Source: Candidatus Altimarinota bacterium
GTDB taxonomy: Bacteria > Patescibacteriota > Gracilibacteria > UBA4473
Reading direction: 5' to 3'
Assembly: GCA_905478675.1 (NCBI GenBank)
Contig: CAJQJI010000082.1
Coordinates: 1 to 10,101 of the forward strand
Length of the DNA stretch: 10,101 nt
The notes below the pieces were generated by a model. That model saw nothing but the letters and a program-made list of their open reading frames with translations, was not told the origin of the DNA and made no database searches. Numbering within the stretch: the first letter of the stretch is position 1; each line of letters starts with the position of its first letter. Both the position numbers and the translations under genes were made by a program. Positions 1 to 5,498 of the stretch are shown here, piece after piece.

Positions 1-105
1 TAGAATTTTTTCAGTATTATGGGCGTTGGCCGTTTCTACAAAATACTCTAAGTTTCTTTTTAAATTAGCACTGACTTTAACCCACTGTTGAATTTGTTTT
101 TGCAT
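1..105 (-). CDS. Probable alanine racemase, N-terminal fragment (runs off the left edge)
   Basis: Reading the minus strand from an ATG at 103-105 gives 35 codons open to the window edge, so only the amino terminus is present. The peptide starts MQKQIQQWVKVSANLKRNLE and continues to a segment ending in EKIL. This resembles the first strand and helix of PLP-dependent alanine racemases (W-V-x-V followed by L-x-x-N-L, then K-I/L just before the V-K-A-N-A-Y-G lysine motif). That PLP lysine motif would fall just outside the window. If correct, the enzyme interconverts L- and D-alanine for peptidoglycan. The start is supported by a perfect TATAAT 24 bases upstream. Another alanine racemase N-domain protein (YggS/PLPBP-type) is possible. 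The identification rests on about 25 residues and is tentative. Confidence 0.4.
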   Translation of the reverse strand, partial: MQKQIQQWVKVSANLKRNLEYFVETANAHNTEKIL

Positions 106-129
106 GGTTTCTGCTCAATAAATCTAATC

Positions 130-158
130 ATTATAGCAGACTTAGGGGGTTTTTGAAA
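130..158 (-). promoter_or_regulatory. Putative sigma-70-type promoter for the alanine racemase-like gene
   Basis: On the minus strand a perfect TATAAT (130-135) follows a weak -35, TTTCAA (153-158), across a 17-base spacer. The -10 ends 24 bases before the ATG, which predicts a leader of about 17 nt. It implies the gene is not dependent on readthrough from the DUF937 gene upstream. Confidence 0.45.
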
Positions 159-175
159 GTCCTAAACTTAAACTT

Positions 176-784
176 CTACTTCTTTTTCTTGTTTAACATT
201 TTACTAATCCAGCTTTTGCCGATTTCAAACAAATCATCTTTGTACTGCCCATTGTTGTTTGAGTCCCATAGCATTAAGGCAATTTTTTCACCGGCTTTAG
301 CAAAATCTTTTTCTTTTAAGACTAAATTTAAAATCGTACTGACTTGTGTTGCGTTTAGTTTTTTGGACTGAACTGCTTTACCTAGTGCGCCCATCACAAT
401 CGGGGAGAGGGCGGCTAAAGTTTTTTTAGCGGTATTCGTATCGGTTTTTGTTTCAAGGGCAAGGGCGGCGGCAATGTCGTCGCGGGTGTCTCCTAAAATG
501 TGTTTTAAAATTTTATCGCCTTCGTCTAGGTTTGCGTCGGTAAAAAAATCCTCGTTTGAATCTAGAATTTTACCACTATGTTTATCTTGTTTTAAAGCTT
601 TTAATAAATTATTCGCTCCTGTTTGGTTTTGGCTGTTGGTGGCTAGGCCTTTTAATAAAGTCGGAATAGCTTTGTCTATCAAGGCTTGGCTTTGAGCCGA
701 ATCAACGTTTAATTTTTTGGCCGCTTGAGTGTAAATCTGAGTTTGTAGTTGATCTTTTAGTAAGGTGTTGAGTGGGTTGGTCAT
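176..784 (-). CDS. DUF937 / YidB-like protein
   Basis: This 202-residue protein has the layout of DUF937 (YidB-like) proteins. It has an N-terminal helical region, then a stretch with a P-T-L-L-K-G-L-A core (about 41-48) and a G-A-N-N-L-L motif (about 56-61). A G-D-K-I-L-K-H-I-L-G segment follows near residues 89-98, then an L-S-P-I-V-M-G-A-L-G motif near 126-135. Near the C terminus, residues 174-185 (DSNNNGQYKDDL) look like a degenerate calcium-binding loop, a place where many family members carry D-x-D-G-D-G. There is no signal peptide or membrane helix, and the tail is lysine-rich. The biochemical role of the family is not established. The gene is transcribed divergently from the cupredoxin gene and ends in TAG. 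Family assignment is fairly secure; function is unknown. Confidence 0.72.
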   Translation of the reverse strand: MTNPLNTLLKDQLQTQIYTQAAKKLNVDSAQSQALIDKAIPTLLKGLATNSQNQTGANNLLKALKQDKHSGKILDSNEDFFTDANLDEGDKILKHILGDTRDDIAAALALETKTDTNTAKKTLAALSPIVMGALGKAVQSKKLNATQVSTILNLVLKEKDFAKAGEKIALMLWDSNNNGQYKDDLFEIGKSWISKMLNKKKK

Positions 785-787
785 GAT

Positions 788-816
788 TTTATAAAATAGG
801 GCATAATTTTCATAAT
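788..816 (+). promoter_or_regulatory. Weak candidate promoter for the cupredoxin gene
   Basis: TTTATA (788-793), a 17-base spacer and CATAAT (811-816) lie on the plus strand, in the AT-rich gap between two divergent genes. The boxes match the sigma-70 consensus only moderately, and the leader would be about 58 nt, longer than for other genes here. A TTGACT at 855-860 has no -10 at the right distance. CATAATT occurs twice in tandem (802-808, 811-817), so the exact box is uncertain. Confidence 0.22.
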
Positions 817-843
817 TATTCCTGATTAAAGTCGGCTTGTAAA
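815..843 (-). promoter_or_regulatory. Putative promoter for the DUF937 gene
   Basis: On the minus strand TTTACA (838-843) and AATAAT (815-820) are separated by 17 bases, each one mismatch from the sigma-70 consensus. The -10 ends 30 bases before the ATG. It overlaps the candidate -10 of the divergent cupredoxin gene, so the two may compete for polymerase. Confidence 0.5.
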
Positions 844-881
844 GAGGGTGGGGTTTGACTCTTCTTCCGTTTTAAAACACA

Positions 882-1544
882 ATGAAATTAATGAAAAAAT
901 TATGGTTTTTAGGTTTTGGGTTTGCGCTCTTTAATAGTGCTTTTGCGGCGGTTCAAGAAATTGATATGAGCAGCATGACTCTTACGCCAGCCGCAGCGGA
1001 TGTAAATCAAGGAGATACGGTGCGTTGGATTAATCGTGATACGGTGCCTCATAAAATTAAAGGTAGTTTTGGTGGCAGTGCGAACATAAATCCTGGAGAA
1101 AGTTATGAATTTGTTTTTACTTCAGCCGGAAATTTTGATTATATTTGTGAACTGCATCCTTCTATGACAGGCACGGTTAACGTGGCGGCAGTAACAACGG
1201 TTGATGATGAGTTTGAGGGGATTTTGGACTTTGAAGATTTGTTTGGTTCGGGCGATTTATTTGAAACAGAAGATTTAGCGAAAGTAACACAAATAGAGGC
1301 GCCAGAAGCACAACCTGAACCCGCGGTTATGGCTCCTCCTACGCCTGTAGTAGTAACCCCGCCTGCGCCAGCATCAGTGGTTAATACGGCCACTATTAAT
1401 AGTGCTCCTCAAAGTAAGAGTATTGCGCAAAGTGCCAGTGGAGAAAGCTTACCAACGGCAGGCGTCAATCCTTTATTTATAGTCCTAGGCGTTTTTGCCT
1501 TTATGTTTTTTGCTTTCTCTTTTTTAGGCTTTAATAAACGTTAG
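882..1544 (+). CDS. Exported blue-copper (cupredoxin) protein with LPTAG-type C-terminal anchor
   Basis: This 220-residue protein begins with a basic residue cluster and a hydrophobic signal peptide (1-22, likely cleaved after A-F-A). Residues about 24-101 form a plastocyanin/azurin-like cupredoxin domain. His57 (in V-P-H-K-I), Cys89, His92 and Met95 (in C-E-L-H-P-S-M) supply a complete type 1 copper site. The short C-x2-H-x2-M loop is like that of amicyanin. An acidic D/E/F/L-rich stretch follows (about 106-132), then a Pro/Ala/Val/Thr linker (about 136-185). The C terminus has LPTAG (190-194), a hydrophobic helix (about 197-216) and a basic end, NKR. This is the architecture of a sortase-type substrate with Ala in place of Thr. 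The predicted role is electron transfer or copper handling at the cell surface; the partner is unknown. The start lacks a Shine-Dalgarno. A 10-base palindrome, GTTTTAAAAC (869-878), lies 3 bases before the ATG. Confidence 0.85.
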   Translation: MKLMKKLWFLGFGFALFNSAFAAVQEIDMSSMTLTPAAADVNQGDTVRWINRDTVPHKIKGSFGGSANINPGESYEFVFTSAGNFDYICELHPSMTGTVNVAAVTTVDDEFEGILDFEDLFGSGDLFETEDLAKVTQIEAPEAQPEPAVMAPPTPVVVTPPAPASVVNTATINSAPQSKSIAQSASGESLPTAGVNPLFIVLGVFAFMFFAFSFLGFNKR

Positions 1545-2110
1545 GTTCTAACTTCGTCGTTATAAAGGGTTATATCGGATTCTGACATAATTGCTCTGAT
1601 TGCCATTTCACGATCTATAGCGTTGTTGATATCAAACCCATATTTATCATAGGGCCCATCAAGGTTGCTTTTAGCCAGGCTTTGAAGACTGAAATCACCT
1701 TCAAGGGTGGCTATATCTAAAAAGGGATCACTGTTTTCAAGCGTCGCGATTTTAAATAAACCGACGACCGGGGACATATAGCCGCCCGTATAGCCTTTAG
1801 CGTGATTGGCGTCATTCGGCTCGCTTGCTTGTAAATCTCGTAAAATTTTGTCATGAAGTACTTGGCACTCCGCTTTGACTTCCGCAATCATTTCTTCATC
1901 GTACTGGCTATCATCGGCCTCAACGCCTAAAGTGGTTTGGTAGTCTTTTTCGAGTACCCGGGCAAAATTATTAGCCGCTTTATCGGCTAAGCTGCGGGCG
2001 GCCTCGAGCCGACGCCACGGAGTTTCGGAATTTAATTCTTGCTGAAAATAATCAAGTGTGCCGTAGTCGGCTTGATTATGATGTTCTGGGCGGTTTGCGG
2101 GCGTGCTCAT
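1541..2110 (-). CDS. Hypothetical protein, third gene of the DHH operon
   Basis: I do not recognise this 189-residue protein. It has no signal peptide or membrane helix and is acidic overall. The first half (about 18-98) looks alpha-helical, with W-R-R-L-E-A-A-R-S-L-A near 32-42 followed by a long charged stretch. The second half contains G-Y-T-G-G-Y-M-S-P and a short internal echo, with I-A-T-L-E occurring twice about a dozen residues apart. Its ATG shares its first base with the TAA stop of the upstream gene, which points to translational coupling. Its own TAA overlaps the stop codon of the convergent cupredoxin gene by four bases. Coding is supported by the long uninterrupted frame and tight operon packing. 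It probably acts in the cytoplasm, perhaps with the neighbouring 110-residue protein, but this is inference only. Confidence 0.75.
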   Translation of the reverse strand: MSTPANRPEHHNQADYGTLDYFQQELNSETPWRRLEAARSLADKAANNFARVLEKDYQTTLGVEADDSQYDEEMIAEVKAECQVLHDKILRDLQASEPNDANHAKGYTGGYMSPVVGLFKIATLENSDPFLDIATLEGDFSLQSLAKSNLDGPYDKYGFDINNAIDREMAIRAIMSESDITLYNDEVRT

Positions 2111-2442
2111 TAGATTTGTTTTAGCAGCGCTTCTTCAAATAAAGTTTCTTGCGCTTCGTGTTTAGCTTCTTGGTGTTCAAGCCACGCTTGCTGGGTTTTT
2201 TGGTACACACGTTTTTTACCGTCGAAATACCGTTTTAAGCTTTTTTGTAATTGTTCTGATTGCTGTTTATCTAAGTCACCAACGGACTTTTGGGCTACGT
2301 GTAGCGTGATGGTTAGTTTTTCTAAATCTTCTTGGTTTAAGTCCTGGGCTTGCTGGTTAATGTTTTCAGGAAAAAGTTCGGTTTGTTTTACCATTAAAGC
2401 AATGCTTTTTTGTAATTGGGATCGAGTAATTGAGTCGCTCAT
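2110..2442 (-). CDS. Hypothetical helical (coiled-coil-like) protein, second gene of the DHH operon
   Basis: This 110-residue protein is not recognised. It is very rich in Gln, Lys, Glu and Leu, with almost no Gly or Pro, and is predicted to be nearly all alpha-helical and possibly coiled-coil. A Q-A-Q-D-L-N-Q-E-D-L-E-K-L segment lies near 31-43, and a long charged helix runs from about 63 to the end (E-H-Q-E-A-K-H-E-A-Q-E). No signal peptide or membrane segment is seen. It starts 9 bases after the stop of the DHH phosphoesterase gene and overlaps the next gene by one base, so it is the middle gene of a three-gene operon. I compared it with RbfA, a similarly sized protein whose gene often neighbours nrnA, and saw no match. 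A small adaptor or structural protein is possible. Confidence 0.72.
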   Translation of the reverse strand: MSDSITRSQLQKSIALMVKQTELFPENINQQAQDLNQEDLEKLTITLHVAQKSVGDLDKQQSEQLQKSLKRYFDGKKRVYQKTQQAWLEHQEAKHEAQETLFEEALLKQI

Positions 2443-2451
2443 TTTTTTAAA

Positions 2452-3438
2452 TTAGTCTTGAACAATTTTCCACTTAACTTCTTTTTCAAGCCGTCCACCA
2501 GGAATAGAGAATCCAGCAGCCTTTACGTGTCCACCGCCTCCGTATTGTTCGGCTAAGGCTTTGACGTCTACATCGTCTTTACGAGTACGTAGACTGGCTT
2601 TTACGTTTCCTTTCCCGTCTTCGGAGAGCATTACGCTGTAACGGGCTTCGGGCATGGCATTAATAAAATCAATTACGCCAGCTAAGTCTTGTCGAGTACA
2701 GCCTAAGCTTTCATAATCTTTTTCTTCAACCCCGACCACCGCCGCGCCATCGGCCGTAACGTGTAGGTTTTGCAACACTTTCCCCCAAAGCTTAAGCGTA
2801 TTAAAATCGTATTTATGAAACACGTTTTGCGCGACATGTTGCGGGCTGGCGCCTAACTTAATAAGCTCGGCCGCATATTGGTAGGTTAATGGGGTTGTGT
2901 TTTGGTGCATAAAGCCGCCAGTATCCGTATAAATTCCTGTCATAAGTGCATTAGCCGTGGCTGGTGTGATTTTGCACTTCAGTGCTTTTAGAATTTGGTA
3001 CACAATCATACTAGCCGAAGCGACATCGGTGATAACAAAGTTGATTTCACCAAAGTTATCGTTAGAAGCGTGATGATCGATATTAATCTTAACCAAATCA
3101 TCGGATAGAATTTCTGGATGGGCTTTTTCAAAGCGGGTAAGCTTTTTATCGCCACAATCAACAAACACTACGGCTTGATAATCTTTCGGGTTGAAATCTA
3201 GTTTTAACTGATCGACATGGTTTAGGTATTTAAACTCCTCTGGACATGGGTCAATACAAGCGACTTCTACGTTTAAACCTTTGTCCTTTAAACCTCCATA
3301 AAGCCCTAAAGCCGAACCAATGGCGTCACCATCAGGATTAGCATGCGTTATGATGATCAACTTAGGTTGGCCTTCTAGATAACGCTTTAGTTTGCTGACT
3401 TCGTCTTCGGGTAGGATGGATCGGGTTAAGTCGGTCAT
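2452..3438 (-). CDS. DHH/DHHA1 phosphoesterase, NrnA-like (oligoribonuclease / pAp phosphatase type)
   Basis: This 328-residue protein has the length and motif order of NrnA-like DHH phosphoesterases. The N-terminal DHH domain contains H-A-N-P-D-G-D (His32, Asp36, Asp38), V-D-C-G-D (Asp94), the signature D-H-H (121-123) and T-G-I-Y-T-D-T-G-G-F (Asp172). These residues bind the two catalytic metals. The C-terminal DHHA1 domain ends with GGGGHVKAAG (300-309), which holds the substrate phosphate. Enzymes of this family degrade 2-5 nt RNA fragments from the 3' or 5' end and/or dephosphorylate pAp in the cytoplasm; which activity dominates here cannot be read from sequence. A cyclic dinucleotide phosphodiesterase role is less likely because no GGDEF, PAS or membrane part is present. 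It is the first gene of an operon with two hypothetical genes, behind a well-formed promoter. The start lacks a Shine-Dalgarno. Confidence 0.9.
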   Translation of the reverse strand: MTDLTRSILPEDEVSKLKRYLEGQPKLIIITHANPDGDAIGSALGLYGGLKDKGLNVEVACIDPCPEEFKYLNHVDQLKLDFNPKDYQAVVFVDCGDKKLTRFEKAHPEILSDDLVKINIDHHASNDNFGEINFVITDVASASMIVYQILKALKCKITPATANALMTGIYTDTGGFMHQNTTPLTYQYAAELIKLGASPQHVAQNVFHKYDFNTLKLWGKVLQNLHVTADGAAVVGVEEKDYESLGCTRQDLAGVIDFINAMPEARYSVMLSEDGKGNVKASLRTRKDDVDVKALAEQYGGGGHVKAAGFSIPGGRLEKEVKWKIVQD

Positions 3439-3439
3439 T

Positions 3440-3502
3440 AAGGTTTTGACAAATTTCTATTAAGTTTTATTGTACTTAAATATTAAGGCGGCGTCAAACC
3501 TT
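3440..3502. repeat. Inverted repeat flanking the DHH operon promoter (candidate operator)
   Basis: AAGGTTTTGAC (3440-3450) and GTCAAACCTT (3493-3502) are inverted copies that differ only by one bulged T, separated by 42 bases. One arm contains the -35 box of the operon promoter; the other sits directly before the ATG of the DHH gene. A repressor binding both arms, or DNA looping between them, would block initiation. No regulator gene is adjacent. Confidence 0.4.
3469..3497 (-). promoter_or_regulatory. Promoter of the DHH phosphoesterase operon
   Basis: On the minus strand TTGACG (3492-3497) and TACAAT (3469-3474) are separated by exactly 17 bases, each one mismatch from the sigma-70 consensus. 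The -10 ends 30 bases before the ATG, giving a leader of about 23 nt. It is among the best-formed promoters in the window. Confidence 0.7.
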
Positions 3503-3579
3503 TTTTACCTCATAAATTGAGAAGGATTGAGGCCCTAGAGAGACCGTAAAAATCACGTAAATCTTGTAATTTAAGTGTT

Positions 3580-4761
3580 TTAGTATGGTTTTTGGCGAAT
3601 AGCATAAATACTAAAACCAATAATGCCAAACAGGATTAATAAAAACCAAGGGAACTGAATCCCTCCCGCGACTGGTAGGTCGCCGTCGTTAGTGCCAAAG
3701 TCGGTAAAACTGTTAGCTTGAAGGGCTTGAGCTACGCTGATTTCGTCAAGGTTGCCGACTTCATTACTCGGACTGGCCGGTACGGTCGTGTTACTTTGAG
3801 TTGGCGGTGCGAGTAAAAAATCACTGTTATTATTTGGTACTGGTGAGGGATTGGTAGTACTTGAAGCCGAAGGCGCTGGTGCGGAGGTCGTGGTGGCGTC
3901 TTCGGGGATAGCGGGAATTAATGAGCCAGTTTCGGTCTCTGTTGTGCTCACCGCTGGGACGGTTAGCTCGTCATCTTCTGGCTCAGAAAGCGTCTCTAAT
4001 TCGTCTTCGAATAAGGCGGCATCGCCTTCTAATAATTCTACAAAGTCAGCTTCTTCTAAAAGGCTTAGTTCTTCTTCCTCTTCCGTTACGCTCGGGTAGG
4101 GGGAAGGTTCTGCAAACTCAATTTCATCATTAATGAAACTCGGTTCAAAGGTTGGTAAAGGGTTTTCATCCCAAATAGTAAAAGTGCCCGTGCTAAATAA
4201 ATACGCTGAGAATATTTGATCCTCGCCAGCCGGGGTTTCGCCTGTGATGCCTCCCAGTCGTTTCCACGGACTTAAGGGGTTTTCTGGCATATATCGCCAT
4301 AAGGCGGGATTATTAATTTCGTCGGCGACGTCAAAAAGAGCAATAAGTTGCGCGCCTTGTGTTCGTTCGCCGGCTTGGTTGCTTAAACTTTGTCGCAGTC
4401 TGACTTTTGAATGTAAGGCCGAGAACTGATCAATCAGTTCTAAGGCTTCACTGGTGTCAGATATCACTTCAAAAGAAAGCACTTCTCGCATGCGAGCTCG
4501 GGGGGCTTTGGCTGGACTATCAATTTTTACCGGTGGGAGAATTTCTCCCGTATAAATTTGACCATCTAAGCTTTTAGCGACTCGGTCATTTTTAATAAAT
4601 TCCAAAAATAATTGGCTGCTGGCATCGGCCAAAACCACACTCTCAACAATGAAGCCGTCTTTTATAGCAACACTATTAGTGGTTTTTAGGCGGCTTTGCC
4701 CCAGTGCCGTGGCACTGGTAAGCAAAAATAAAATCAAGCTGGGTAAAATAAGTTTTTGCAC
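3580..4761 (-). CDS. Exported acidic surface protein with LPVAG-type C-terminal anchor
   Basis: This 393-residue protein starts at GTG (4759-4761) and opens with a typical signal peptide (about 1-21; basic K3, hydrophobic L-I-L-F-L-L core, A-L-G near the cut). Residues about 25-200 look like an extracellular beta-rich region. It ends in a segment with W-K-R-L-G-G and S-T-G-T-F-T-I-W, reminiscent of ZU5-like beta-sandwich modules, but I cannot name the family firmly. Next come an extremely acidic stretch (about 213-270, including five consecutive Glu) and a Ser/Thr/Pro/Asn linker (about 270-335). The C terminus is LPVAG (362-366), a membrane helix (about 371-388) and a basic tail, RQKPY. The order matches the cupredoxin protein at 882-1544. 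It is probably displayed on the cell surface; binding partners are unknown. It is divergent from the LysE gene with a 47-base gap, and no Shine-Dalgarno or clear promoter is seen. Confidence 0.75.
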   Translation of the reverse strand: MQKLILPSLILFLLTSATALGQSRLKTTNSVAIKDGFIVESVVLADASSQLFLEFIKNDRVAKSLDGQIYTGEILPPVKIDSPAKAPRARMREVLSFEVISDTSEALELIDQFSALHSKVRLRQSLSNQAGERTQGAQLIALFDVADEINNPALWRYMPENPLSPWKRLGGITGETPAGEDQIFSAYLFSTGTFTIWDENPLPTFEPSFINDEIEFAEPSPYPSVTEEEEELSLLEEADFVELLEGDAALFEDELETLSEPEDDELTVPAVSTTETETGSLIPAIPEDATTTSAPAPSASSTTNPSPVPNNNSDFLLAPPTQSNTTVPASPSNEVGNLDEISVAQALQANSFTDFGTNDGDLPVAGGIQFPWFLLILFGIIGFSIYAIRQKPY

Positions 4762-4808
4762 GATTTGTATTGTCGGTTAAATTGGCGTTGAATTCAAATA
4801 AAACTCGT

Positions 4809-5432
4809 ATGACTCCACTTTTAGTAACGGTTGCCTTGGTTCATTTAATGGCGGTTATGAGTCCTGGGCCCGATTTAGTGATCTGTATTAAGCATACGCT
4901 TAAATATTCTAGGGCTATTGGGATTTGGACCGCTCTAGGTTTTGCTTGTGGGGTGTTAGTACATATTACGTACTGCTTGCTAGGAATTGCATTACTTATT
5001 TCTCAATCTATTTTGCTCTTTAATATAGTGAAGTTGATTGGAGCGGCGTACTTGATTTATTTAGGGGTGAAGGCCTTGTTTGCAAAATCCGATTCAAAAC
5101 TTGATTTTGAAGTCACCGCGACAAAAAAAGAACTTAAGCCATGGCAGGCTTGGCGTGATGGGTTTCTAACCAACTTATTAAACCCGAAAGTGACGCTCTA
5201 TTTTTTAGGATTTTTCAGTGTGATGATCCCACCTGATTTACCGTTTAGTACGATTCTAGTTATTACGTTAACTTTATTTTTCCTAACCCTGGCGTGGTTT
5301 AGCTTTGTGGCGACGGTTATGACCGTTAAGCCTATTCGAGACAAATTTTTGCGTATAGAAAAACGAGCTGACCAAGTGTTTGGCGGTATCTTAATTCTGC
5401 TGGGTTTGAAAGTCGCGACGGCTAAGTTGTAA
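4809..5432 (+). CDS. LysE/RhtB-family amino-acid exporter
   Basis: From the ATG at 4809 this is a 207-residue, strongly hydrophobic protein of the usual size for the LysE/RhtB family of inner-membrane amino-acid (or related metabolite) exporters. It has about six membrane helices. The N-terminal family signature is S-P-G-P-D (18-22), followed by G-I-W-T-A-L-G-F-A-C-G (37-47) and G-A-A-Y-L-I-Y-L-G (77-85). After a charged loop (about 91-110) comes G-F-L-T-N-L-L-N-P-K (117-126), also typical. The substrate cannot be told from sequence. An in-frame TTG at 4770 would add 13 residues, but the family begins at this ATG and the extra residues are polar, so I reject it. No Shine-Dalgarno is present. 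It is divergent from the LPVAG surface protein gene and lies 66 bases before enolase, which has its own candidate promoter. Confidence 0.9.
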   Translation: MTPLLVTVALVHLMAVMSPGPDLVICIKHTLKYSRAIGIWTALGFACGVLVHITYCLLGIALLISQSILLFNIVKLIGAAYLIYLGVKALFAKSDSKLDFEVTATKKELKPWQAWRDGFLTNLLNPKVTLYFLGFFSVMIPPDLPFSTILVITLTLFFLTLAWFSFVATVMTVKPIRDKFLRIEKRADQVFGGILILLGLKVATAKL

Positions 5433-5440
5433 ATTTCACT

Positions 5441-5469
5441 TTGGTTTAAGTTGGGGAGTGCGTTAGAAT
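5441..5469 (+). promoter_or_regulatory. Putative promoter for enolase
   Basis: TTGGTT (5441-5446) and TAGAAT (5464-5469) are separated by 17 bases. The -10 has one mismatch and the -35 three. The -10 ends 29 bases before the enolase ATG, the same geometry as the other promoters here. It could drive enolase, the small membrane protein gene and galU together. Confidence 0.5.
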
Positions 5470-5498
5470 TAAAATGAATTTTTTAATACTAACCTTAA

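Noticed and set aside
869..878. GTTTTAAAAC palindrome beside the cupredoxin ATG as an operator
   Set aside because: A 10-base A/T-rich palindrome is easily found by chance and no promoter could be placed around it.
1139..1393. Minus-strand frame of 84 codons rich in Gly, Thr and Ser
   Set aside because: It is antisense to the proline-rich linker of the cupredoxin gene and has no start context of its own.
3503..3579. Possible terminator or small RNA downstream of the LPVAG protein gene
   Set aside because: Only a weak 5-base stem (CCTCA/TGAGG) with a 15-base loop is visible, with no adjoining T-tract that would make a convincing terminator.
3851..4099. Plus-strand reading frame of 82 codons rich in Ser, Val and Ala
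   Set aside because: It is the antisense shadow of the acidic and Thr/Ser/Pro-rich part of the LPVAG protein gene.
4770..4808. In-frame TTG extending the LysE protein by 13 residues
   Set aside because: The added residues are polar and the family normally begins at the ATG at 4809, shortly before the first membrane helix.
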